Below, in pieces: positions 1-6,713 of a stretch of DNA of 17,926 nt. Both the position numbers and the translations under genes were made by a program. The stretch is from Pseudopedobacter saltans. Lineage in GTDB: Bacteria; Bacteroidota; Bacteroidia; Chitinophagales; Chitinophagaceae. Location: the NCBI GenBank assembly GCA_003241175.1, contig QFOI01000025.1, forward strand, positions 1-17,926, written 5' to 3'. A model generated the notes under the pieces. That model worked only from the letters and a program-made list of their open reading frames with translations. It searched no databases and was not told the origin of the DNA. The first letter of the stretch is position 1, and every line of letters begins with the position of its first letter.

Positions 1-43
1 CTAGATTAATCAATCCAGAAGACTAAATTCGTAATTTCGATAT

Positions 44-937
44 ATGTTTGATTTCCGATTAAAAGTTTTTCATACCGTATCCAAACGGATCAATTTTACA
101 AAAGCTGCGGAGGAACTTTTCATCACGCAACCTGCAGTAACCAAGCATATCAAAGAATTGGAAAATCATTTTAAAGTCAAATTATTTGATCGAAATGGTT
201 CTAAAATCCAGTTGACAGCTGCGGGAGCGATGTTGTTGCAATATGTGGAACAGATTTTTTCCATTTACAATAATATGGAAATCGAACTAGGGGCATTTAC
301 CCAAAACAAAACGGGAAATCTACGTATCGGCGCGAGTACGACAGCAGCGCAATATATCTTACCTCCTATCCTAGCTTCTTTTCATTCCAAATTCAAAGAC
401 GTTCATATTCAGTTAGTTACAGACAATTCCGAACATATTGAAACAGCTTTACAAAATGGAGAAATCGATTTGGGAATCATCGAGGGCAAGTCCCAAAATA
501 CCCATTTCCAATTCACGCCATTTTTAAAAGACGAATTGGTTTTGGTGGCACGACGTGGTCATGCGCTATTTCAAAAACCACATCTCAAATTGCAGGATTT
601 ATTGCAATGCTCTTTTATTTTACGCGAACCGGGGTCTGGTACCTTAGACGTGATTGCTTTTGCACTCAAAAAAGCGGGAATCAATATTGCGGATTTACCT
701 ACGGAAATGCGGCTCGATAGCTCGGAAACGATCAAATCTTATTTGCTCCATTCTGATGCGGTGGCGTTTTTGTCTTTGTACGCTATTTTGAAAGAATTGA
801 ACAATAACGAATGTGCGATTTTGGATGTCAAAGGTTTGGAAATTGACCGAACTTTCAATTTTATTCGGACACAAGGAAAGTCTGATTATCTGCCTGATTT
901 CTTTATCCAATTCGCCTTTAAGTATAACTTTAAGTAA
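44..937 (+). CDS. LysR-type transcriptional regulator
   Basis: A 297-residue protein of standard LysR length. Residues 1-60 form the winged helix-turn-helix, with the typical FTKAAEELFITQPAVTKHI stretch as turn and recognition helix, followed by KLFDR and LTAAG. From about residue 91 (GNLRIGAST) to the end is the periplasmic-binding-protein-like effector domain, including NGEIDLGIIEG. LysR proteins usually bind DNA as tetramers and respond to a small ligand. The next gene, 75 bases downstream on the same strand, is a YeiH-type transporter. In enterobacteria the LysR regulator YeiE lies beside yeiH, so control of the transporter is a reasonable inference, and the ligand may be a sulfur compound. 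The ATG at 44 is preceded by an AT-rich leader without a Shine-Dalgarno site. The family call is secure; the effector and exact subfamily are not visible. Confidence 0.93.
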   Translation: MFDFRLKVFHTVSKRINFTKAAEELFITQPAVTKHIKELENHFKVKLFDRNGSKIQLTAAGAMLLQYVEQIFSIYNNMEIELGAFTQNKTGNLRIGASTTAAQYILPPILASFHSKFKDVHIQLVTDNSEHIETALQNGEIDLGIIEGKSQNTHFQFTPFLKDELVLVARRGHALFQKPHLKLQDLLQCSFILREPGSGTLDVIAFALKKAGINIADLPTEMRLDSSETIKSYLLHSDAVAFLSLYAILKELNNNECAILDVKGLEIDRTFNFIRTQGKSDYLPDFFIQFAFKYNFK

Positions 938-989
938 TCGCTTATAAGTATTTGCAATGTAAGATTTGTTGTGAAACGATTGAAATTTG

Positions 990-1009
990 TACTGTTCAAA
1001 TAAACAGTA
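990..1009. promoter_or_regulatory. 7-bp inverted repeat just before the yeiH-like start
   Basis: The arms TACTGTT and AACAGTA flank a 6-base spacer and end 3 bases before the ATG at 1013. The dyad lies in the 75-base gap between the LysR gene and its probable target. It could be an operator half-site pair, or a small mRNA hairpin limiting initiation. A chance AT-rich palindrome is also possible. Confidence 0.3.
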
Positions 1010-1012
1010 ATT

Positions 1013-1996
1013 ATGCAAACAGATTTCAAAATCAACGCAACGACCAACAAATTTCAACGCTTTTTAGATAGGCGGATCAGCACTAGAGAATTGGTATTTT
1101 TATCTTTAGTCGTCCTTTGTTTGTCTCCACTCATTACGCCTCCGATGGCATTGTTTCTTGGGATAATTGTCGCCCAATTTGTCGGTCATCCTTACTTACA
1201 TCTCAACCATAAAGCCACACATATTTTGTTGCAGATTTCCGTTGTTGGTTTGGGTTTTGGCATGAATGTACAAACAGCCATTCACGCAGGCAAACAAGGA
1301 ATTGTATTTACCATATTTTCCATTATTGCCACATTGACTATCGGTTATTTTTTGGGAAAAATATTTAAAATCGACAAAAAATCCTCTTTCCTTATCTCTG
1401 CTGGCACAGCCATCTGCGGCGGAAGTGCGATTGCCGCCGTCGCTCCTGTAATCAAAGCGGAAGAAAAACAAATGTCTGTGGCATTGGGAACGGTTTTCTT
1501 GTTGAATTCCGTAGCATTATTCCTTTTTCCAATGATCGGTCATAGTTTGCATCTGAGCCAGACTCAATTTGGTATTTGGAGTGCCATTGCGATACACGAT
1601 ACAAGTTCGGTTGTTGGCGCTGCAAGTAAATACGGCAATCAAGCATTGGAAATCGCAACTACAGTCAAATTAGCTCGTGCATTGTGGATTATTCCAGTGG
1701 CATTTGGAGCTACATTTTTATTCAAAAACAAAGGAGGAAAAGTCAAAATTCCTTGGTTTATCGGGATTTTCATATTGGCGATGATTGCCAATACTTACCT
1801 TCCTTTTGTGCAAATGTGTAGTCACACCATTACCTTGATTGCCAAAGCAGGTTTGACATTAACGCTCTTCCTTATTGGTTGCGGACTCAATAGGAAAATG
1901 CTCGCAAGTGTCGGTGTTCGACCATTGATTCAAGGCATTGTATTGTGGATTTTTATCTCTTCTGCAGGGTTGTGGGCGGTGATGAGTTTTGTGTAG
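1013..1996 (+). CDS. YeiH/UPF0324 family membrane protein (putative sulfate exporter family)
   Basis: A 327-residue, very hydrophobic protein with about ten predicted membrane segments, starting near residue 26 and ending at the C-terminus. The UPF0324/YeiH signature stretches are present: GTAICGGSAIAA at 131-142, AIHDTSSVVGAA at 193-204, and KLARALWIIP at 219-228. The family is annotated as a putative sulfate exporter, but the substrate has not been firmly established for most members. Acidic and histidine residues inside the second signature (H195, D196) are likely functional. The gene follows a LysR regulator on the same strand and starts just after a 7-bp dyad. No hairpin terminator is visible between its stop and the next gene at 2054. 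Family assignment is confident; transported substrate is not. Confidence 0.92.
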   Translation: MQTDFKINATTNKFQRFLDRRISTRELVFLSLVVLCLSPLITPPMALFLGIIVAQFVGHPYLHLNHKATHILLQISVVGLGFGMNVQTAIHAGKQGIVFTIFSIIATLTIGYFLGKIFKIDKKSSFLISAGTAICGGSAIAAVAPVIKAEEKQMSVALGTVFLLNSVALFLFPMIGHSLHLSQTQFGIWSAIAIHDTSSVVGAASKYGNQALEIATTVKLARALWIIPVAFGATFLFKNKGGKVKIPWFIGIFILAMIANTYLPFVQMCSHTITLIAKAGLTLTLFLIGCGLNRKMLASVGVRPLIQGIVLWIFISSAGLWAVMSFV

Positions 1997-2053
1997 TTGG
2001 GCAATTTTTAAGTATATTGTGGAGAAATAAAACCCGAACCCGATATAAGTTTT

Positions 2054-2836
2054 ATGAATCTCCCGAAATGTAAACTTTGTCTAAATAATTTTGCTGATAA
2101 AGAAAACTCTCACATTATTCCTAAATTCCTTTGTAAAGGTTTATTTGAGAATATAAATCCAAGATATGCATTATCAATTAATAAATTTGGAAAAGGGAGA
2201 AAAATTCAAGATACCCCGAAAGAGAATAATATTTTATGTTCAAACTGTGAGCATAGAATCGAAATCATTGAGACTATATTTTCAAAATTTTTTAGAGAGA
2301 TTCATTCTTATAAATCTCTGAATGAAAAGTTTAAGATTTTTCAAAAAGGAGCACAAGAATACATAGAATGTAAAAATATCAATCCAACCCTTTTTAAACT
2401 ATTTATATATTCTCTAGTTTGGAGATCGTCTATTTCAAATTTATTTGAATTCCAATCTTTCAAATTAAATAAAAATAACGAAGACGAAATTCGAACAATC
2501 CTAAATTCTAATTTAAAATCTAATAAAGCAGAACTTTTTGAAAATTTAAATAGAATTCAAGACTTTACGCCATATCATAATTGTATTATAAAACCGAAAG
2601 AAAAATCAGCATCAACTAGGGGAATTTTTTCAGTATCATCTATGAGTAATGATTCTCATATCTTACTTTTGGTTGATATTGCCATTCTCTTTTATACGGA
2701 TAATTATTCAATCGGAAGTGTCCTTGAAAAGTATAGTAACAAACAAAACGAAATAGTTATCATTACATTAGGAGAAAAAGACGCTTGGTTTGATTTAAAC
2801 AAAGCACTAATATCCAAAATGCTAAAACAAAATTAA
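2054..2836 (+). CDS. Uncharacterised CxxC/SHIIP/CxxCE protein, possible HNH-like zinc fold
   Basis: A 260-residue soluble protein without a signal peptide. Visible marks are C6-x2-C9, S19-H20 in SHIIPKFL, C62-x2-C65-E66, and a helix containing W123-R124. The order CxxC, His-Ile-Ile-Pro, CxxC resembles zinc-stabilised HNH endonucleases, in which the His before IIP is catalytic. Here Glu66 follows the second CxxC where such HNH proteins usually have Asn, so nuclease activity is doubtful. I recognise the pattern as one seen in widespread hypothetical proteins but cannot name a function. The gene is far more AT-rich than its neighbours: 16 G+C in the 60 bases from 2101, against 26 in the 60 bases from 1441. 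That suggests later acquisition. It lies 57 bases after the yeiH-like stop; a 6-base tandem duplication (ACCCGA) at 2032-2043 precedes it. A clear terminator follows. Confidence 0.8.
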   Translation: MNLPKCKLCLNNFADKENSHIIPKFLCKGLFENINPRYALSINKFGKGRKIQDTPKENNILCSNCEHRIEIIETIFSKFFREIHSYKSLNEKFKIFQKGAQEYIECKNINPTLFKLFIYSLVWRSSISNLFEFQSFKLNKNNEDEIRTILNSNLKSNKAELFENLNRIQDFTPYHNCIIKPKEKSASTRGIFSVSSMSNDSHILLLVDIAILFYTDNYSIGSVLEKYSNKQNEIVIITLGEKDAWFDLNKALISKMLKQN

Positions 2837-2858
2837 AAAGTTATTTTGAATGCCAATA

Positions 2859-2888
2859 AAAAATGCCCCAATCACTTGGGGCATTTTT
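2859..2888 (+). terminator. Intrinsic terminator after the CxxC/SHIIP gene
   Basis: A GC-cored hairpin: arm 2859-2869 (AAAAATGCCCC) pairs perfectly with 2878-2888 (GGGGCATTTTT), with one further A-T pair inside and a six-base loop. The T run on the 3' side fits rho-independent termination 22 bases after the stop at 2836. The A run on the 5' side means it could also act in the reverse direction. Confidence 0.85.
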
Positions 2889-3053
2889 AAGGTATATAGT
2901 TATACTTCTATTCTGAAAGATCTGTCGCCAACCAACGCTCTGACATTGGATTTAAAAATCCTATATGAAAACCGACACAGCTGTTACTTTAAATTTTATT
3001 TGCTTACAACTTTTTTTCCCAAACTATTGTAATTTGAATGCAAAATATTCACC

Positions 3054-3503
3054 ATGCCAAAAATCAATACACATCTTCATTTCAATGGAAATGCAGAAGA
3101 AGCTCTTACATTTTACAAATCCGTTTTCGGGGGAGAATTCGCTACGATTGTTCGTATGAAAGACATCCCAAGTGATCCAAATTTTCCACCGATTTCTGAG
3201 GAAGATGCTAACAAAATCATGCATATTGCCTTACCCATCGGTGTTGATGTGTTGATGGCGAGCGACGTTCCGTCCTTTATGGGAACGGTTAACGAAAAAG
3301 AAAATAGAAGTAAAATTGCCATCAGTGCCACGTCCAAAGAGGAAGCGGAGCGTTTATTCGCTGGATTATCAGAAGGAGGAGAAGTCGAAGTACCACTTTC
3401 GGAAAGCTTTTGGAATTCCTATTTTGGAATGTTTAGAGATAAATATGGAATTGAGTGGATGATCGATTTCGATTTGAAATATCAAGAGGGAAAATATTTT
3501 TAA
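3054..3503 (+). CDS. VOC family protein, PhnB-like (glyoxalase/bleomycin-resistance fold)
   Basis: A 149-residue protein of the PhnB-like branch of the vicinal oxygen chelate superfamily. The N-terminal motif HLHFNGNAEEALTFYKSVFG (residues 7-26) and the C-terminal SFWNSYFGMFRDKYGIEWM stretch are diagnostic. Two beta-alpha-beta-beta-beta modules are expected, with dimerisation forming the active site. Members have been annotated as 3-demethylubiquinone 3-methyltransferase-like, but most have no demonstrated reaction, so no substrate is proposed. The start at 3054 gives the MPKINTHLHF beginning usual in the family. It is followed after only 8 bases by a small secreted protein on the same strand, so the two are probably co-transcribed. 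About 165 bases without a gene separate it from the upstream terminator; I see no confident promoter there. Confidence 0.9.
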   Translation: MPKINTHLHFNGNAEEALTFYKSVFGGEFATIVRMKDIPSDPNFPPISEEDANKIMHIALPIGVDVLMASDVPSFMGTVNEKENRSKIAISATSKEEAERLFAGLSEGGEVEVPLSESFWNSYFGMFRDKYGIEWMIDFDLKYQEGKYF

Positions 3504-3511
3504 TTTGTAGT

Positions 3512-3997
3512 ATGAAAATGACCTTACTAACTATCAGTTTATTTTGGAGTTGTTTTGTTGCTTTGGGACAATCCAGTTACCAAAAGTATTGTAACACAAG
3601 ATTTCAGTTTTGCATTGAATATCCCTCAAATTTTAAGGCGCAACCTGAATCAGCCAATGGTGATGGTTGCGTTATCATTTCCAATGATGGGAAATCAGAA
3701 ATACGAACTTACGGTTCGTTGGAAAATGAAGAAACCAACAACCTGACACAAGAATTGCAATATGCAGAAAAAGAAAGCAAAATCACTTATAAAATAGTTT
3801 GCAAAAACTATTTTATCATCTCGGGGACCAACAAAGAGGGAATGATTTTTTATCGAAAAACAGTAGTGGCCCAGTTAAAAGACTACTTTAATTCAGGCCC
3901 GGCAAAAGTATTGCAGACTTTGACAATTACTTATCCAAAATCACAAATCAAACAATACGAGGATTATTGTAGCAAGATATCAAAAGCTCTGTTGTAA
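3512..3997 (+). CDS. Small secreted protein of unknown function
   Basis: A 161-residue protein. The ATG at 3512 is chosen over the in-frame upstream one at 3455, because it places a clean signal peptide at the N-terminus (residues 1-20, ending ALGQ) and avoids a 49-base overlap with the VOC gene. The mature part begins SSYQKYCN. It has FCIEYPSNF at 33-41 and NGDG at 49-52, a pattern I associate with uncharacterised exported Bacteroidota proteins, then an alternating beta-strand-like region and a C-terminal helix. Four or more cysteines (C27, C34, C53 and others) could form disulfides in the periplasm. It follows the VOC gene by 8 bases. Its last 18 bases overlap the 3' end of the convergent retropepsin-like gene. 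Function unknown. Confidence 0.75.
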   Translation: MKMTLLTISLFWSCFVALGQSSYQKYCNTRFQFCIEYPSNFKAQPESANGDGCVIISNDGKSEIRTYGSLENEETNNLTQELQYAEKESKITYKIVCKNYFIISGTNKEGMIFYRKTVVAQLKDYFNSGPAKVLQTLTITYPKSQIKQYEDYCSKISKALL

Positions 3998-5227
3998 AGA
4001 TTCCAGTTGGGCTATATCGTCCTGAGGCACAAAGGTATATTGGGATCCATTTTGCATTTTTAATACCATTTTTTTTCCGGCATCTTTTAGCTTTTCTTGA
4101 TAATCGCGTAAATCAATGATACCGTAAAAATCTTTAGCCGTTTTATCGTTGATCATTTTTACCTTATCCATTAGCTGAATATTTTTCCCTTGGAGATTGG
4201 GATTATCGGTTAGCCGTCCGATATATAATTCTTCTTTTTTCTTCAATACAAAAACACCAAACCCTTTTTTCGTCTTTGAAGGCAAAGGTTTCAGTCTTTT
4301 CGATAAAATATAAGTCGAATCGCTGTTATTGATTGTCACATTGTAATGCTGAAAAAAACGCACTCCCATACGAAAACCTTGCTCACTTCCATTGAGCTCA
4401 ATATCAGGGAATTCAGTAAATTTCTGTCCATCAATGGAATAATCATAATTTCCACGAACGGTGAAAATAGTATCTATTCTATCCAATCCACCGGCAGAAA
4501 GACTATTATAACCTACAGATTGGATAATGGGATGCCCAGAAAACAAAGGCATCAAAGCGTCAGTACCACCAAACACTTCTCCAACCATTCCAAAATCAAC
4601 TTGTGCATATAAGTCTTCACCATTAAGATTTAAAGGCAAATAATGAAGATTATTAAAGGAATCAATCAAATAAGTAATTTCAATACCCGCTTTTTTAATA
4701 GGTTGTTCGGATAATGTCACCGTTTTTTTGTCAAAATCAAAATCCCAATTAAAGTGGTTGCTAAATCCGCTTCCAATCAAGCCACTTATTTTTTTCTCTC
4801 TATTCTTCAAAAAACCATGATCTATGTCCAATCCAAAAACTGGTGCATGCTCTTCAGAGAACATTCCTATTTGTATCTTATGTGCATATTGGGTTTCAAG
4901 GTCTAGCATCTTTTCATTACCATCAACAACAGTATCTCTTTTTTTCTTGTTGAATCTGACACCTGCCCTCTCTGCAAAAACAGAATCCAACGCACAAAAA
5001 GAAAGTCCATTATCCCAAATAAATGTCCCCTGAACGCCATTCACTTTAGCATCAACCAGGATAAAATCATTCCATATCTGTATGGGAAAAGTTTGAGGAG
5101 AAGAGGAAGAACTTATTTTTCCCGCTTTACGCAAGGCTTCGGTGGATACATTTTGGGCGTAAGACAATCCAATAGTCCATGGAAATATAAACAGTATTGC
5201 AAAAATGTGTTTTTTGATAGGGTTCAT
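3980..5227 (-). CDS. Secreted retropepsin-like aspartyl protease family protein with PDZ-like domain
   Basis: A 415-residue protein with a signal peptide (about residues 1-25, ending SYAQ). Two repeated beta lobes follow, each resembling the aspartyl-protease half-site. The first has GTFIWDNGLSFCALD with D72-N73-G74, and LIGSGF at 150-155 in the place of the usual hydrophobic-hydrophobic-Gly. The second has AQVDFG with D211-F212-G213, and GVRFFQHYNVTI at 288-299, a typical lobe ending. Residues about 322-400 look like a PDZ domain. Canonical members have D-T/S-G, so both sites lack the Thr/Ser that stabilises the catalytic Asp; activity is uncertain. The protein is probably periplasmic. The gene is convergent with, and overlaps by 18 bases, the small secreted-protein gene. 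Fold family is fairly sure; whether it is a working protease is not. Confidence 0.82.
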   Translation of the reverse strand: MNPIKKHIFAILFIFPWTIGLSYAQNVSTEALRKAGKISSSSSPQTFPIQIWNDFILVDAKVNGVQGTFIWDNGLSFCALDSVFAERAGVRFNKKKRDTVVDGNEKMLDLETQYAHKIQIGMFSEEHAPVFGLDIDHGFLKNREKKISGLIGSGFSNHFNWDFDFDKKTVTLSEQPIKKAGIEITYLIDSFNNLHYLPLNLNGEDLYAQVDFGMVGEVFGGTDALMPLFSGHPIIQSVGYNSLSAGGLDRIDTIFTVRGNYDYSIDGQKFTEFPDIELNGSEQGFRMGVRFFQHYNVTINNSDSTYILSKRLKPLPSKTKKGFGVFVLKKKEELYIGRLTDNPNLQGKNIQLMDKVKMINDKTAKDFYGIIDLRDYQEKLKDAGKKMVLKMQNGSQYTFVPQDDIAQLESLQQSF

Positions 5228-5250
5228 GACTTTTTCAACAATATTTTTAA

Positions 5251-5279
5251 AAAAGATAACTAACTAAACATAACAACAA
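5251..5279 (-). promoter_or_regulatory. Possible promoter of the retropepsin-like gene
   Basis: On the minus strand a TATCTTTT box (5251-5258) lies 18 bases downstream of TTG (5277-5279). The Bacteroidota primary-sigma consensus is TTTG then TAnnTTTG about 19 bases later, so the -7 box has one mismatch at its last base. It lies 23 bases upstream of the ATG at 5227. Weak but well placed. Confidence 0.35.
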
Positions 5280-5282
5280 TGT

Positions 5283-5314
5283 AAAAGTGCGATGATAAAT
5301 CATCGCACTTTTTT
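5283..5314 (-). terminator. Intrinsic terminator after the TPR gene
   Basis: Arm 5283-5295 (AAAAGTGCGATGA) pairs perfectly with 5300-5312 (TCATCGCACTTTT) around a TAAA loop. It starts 27 bases past the stop of the minus-strand TPR gene and gives a short U run in that direction. It should insulate the gyrA-TPR unit from the retropepsin-like gene downstream. Confidence 0.85.
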
Positions 5315-5341
5315 GTCAAGTATTTAAAAATGGATCTTGTA

Positions 5342-6682
5342 CTATTTAGCAGCACTTAATGCATTGTATTCTGCATCAAACTGTTTTGCCAAAGCATCAT
5401 ACTTATCAAATGCTTTAGTGTCTTTACCACGAGCTTTGTCAACTTTCCAAGAGTAAATGTTTGACAACAAAGCTACTGTGTTTTTGTATACAGATGCCTC
5501 TTGTTTAGACTTGTCTGCTTTAGCTTTTAAAGCAGTATACGCTTTTGTAAACCATTCAGCCGCTGTATCAGACAAAGTCTGTTGTGAGGCCTCTATGGCT
5601 GCTCTTTTAGCTTTTAAATCAGCAGATTGTCCTGCCGATGCACGAAACTGATCTTCAAGAGCATCAAACTTACTATTAGTCAAAGTTCCAACATTATATG
5701 CAACCAAAGGACTAGGATTAAGGTCATATAACTTTTGGTACGCTGAAATTTCAGCGGTTACTAACTTTGATTTTAAAGCTGTATCTGTTGCTGCGGATTT
5801 TTCTTTACCAAACGCAGAAGCATAGGTTTCTAACTCAGTTTGGTTAAGATTGGTAGCAGCGTTGTATTTTTCTATCAGCTGAGCCGGAGTTGCACCTGCT
5901 GTAATCAAAGAAGCACCATATTGATCCCAATCCTCTTTTCCATCAGGATACTTTTCTTTAGCAACTGTAAGCAATGAAGATAGAGCTTCTGTATTTTTTG
6001 CATTATAATAGTAATATGCCAAGAATTTGTAAGCTGGTTCAACAGTAGCGGTTGTTATGTTTTTATCCAACAAAATTTTGTAGTAATAAACCGCTGAGTC
6101 TTTGTATTCTGGCTTTTCTTGAGCCAATGCTTGAGCCGCATAACCCGCATAAAAAGTTGATAGTGTGTCAATAGCACTTCTATTACCACCAGCTAACAAA
6201 CCATTTTCAGCAAAAAATACGCTTAGTCTTTGAGACTTTTTGAAAGATCCAAATGCTGTCAAATAATCCTTATCATTAAAACCTTTAATACCTTTATTGA
6301 AAATGGCAGAATAAAGATTACTAACCCCTGCTAGTCCATAAGTGTATGGGTTTTTAAGTACTTTCATTTCTTGTGCTGTATCAGGAACTGCTTTCAGCAA
6401 AAGTTCAAAAGCATTATAACCTCTATCAAGAGCATCTGGATATTGTTTTGCAAGTGTTGAATCATTAACGATTTCTCCGTATACCCTAGTTTGCAAACCT
6501 AATATTTCAGGCTTAGCGGCTTCTTCTGGATTGGCAATAATTTTGTCCATGTCTGCCTTAGCTTCAGCAAATTTCTTTGCTTGAATCAAAGTTGCCATCT
6601 TAGTGGAATCATACTTTTGAGCACTGGCTCCCATGCTAACCAATGACAATAAAAGAACTGGTACAATAAATCTTTTTTTCAT
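5342..6682 (-). CDS. Secreted TPR-like protein encoded downstream of gyrA
   Basis: A 446-residue protein with a signal peptide (residues 1-21, ending GASA), so it acts in the periplasm or at the envelope. The mature part is Ala-, Lys- and Tyr-rich and helical. It has repeated helix pairs of TPR type, such as the YKFLAYYYYNAKNTEAL stretch and, near the C-terminus, AAEWFTKAYTAL followed by YKNTVALLSNIYSW. Individual TPR units are degenerate, so I cannot give exact repeat borders. TPR proteins are protein-binding scaffolds; no partner is evident. It starts 31 bases after the gyrA stop with no terminator between, so it is probably transcribed with gyrA, an arrangement I associate with Bacteroidota. 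A strong hairpin follows. The ATG at 6682 is supported by the signal peptide immediately after it. Confidence 0.85.
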   Translation of the reverse strand: MKKRFIVPVLLLSLVSMGASAQKYDSTKMATLIQAKKFAEAKADMDKIIANPEEAAKPEILGLQTRVYGEIVNDSTLAKQYPDALDRGYNAFELLLKAVPDTAQEMKVLKNPYTYGLAGVSNLYSAIFNKGIKGFNDKDYLTAFGSFKKSQRLSVFFAENGLLAGGNRSAIDTLSTFYAGYAAQALAQEKPEYKDSAVYYYKILLDKNITTATVEPAYKFLAYYYYNAKNTEALSSLLTVAKEKYPDGKEDWDQYGASLITAGATPAQLIEKYNAATNLNQTELETYASAFGKEKSAATDTALKSKLVTAEISAYQKLYDLNPSPLVAYNVGTLTNSKFDALEDQFRASAGQSADLKAKRAAIEASQQTLSDTAAEWFTKAYTALKAKADKSKQEASVYKNTVALLSNIYSWKVDKARGKDTKAFDKYDALAKQFDAEYNALSAAK

Positions 6683-6713
6683 AATTAAAATGTTCTTTCG
6701 TTTGTTTTAAAGT

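Noticed and set aside
2032..2043. ACCCGA tandem duplication as a target-site duplication of a mobile element
   Set aside because: The two copies are directly adjacent and no matching copy or terminal inverted repeat is seen on the far side of the AT-rich gene.
2850..3032. 60-codon plus-strand frame after the CxxC/SHIIP gene
   Set aside because: It begins inside the sequence of the hairpin terminator, has no family features, and its C-terminal half is low-information AT-rich sequence.
3455..3511. Longer start for the small secreted protein
   Set aside because: It overlaps the VOC gene and would bury the signal peptide behind 19 charged residues.
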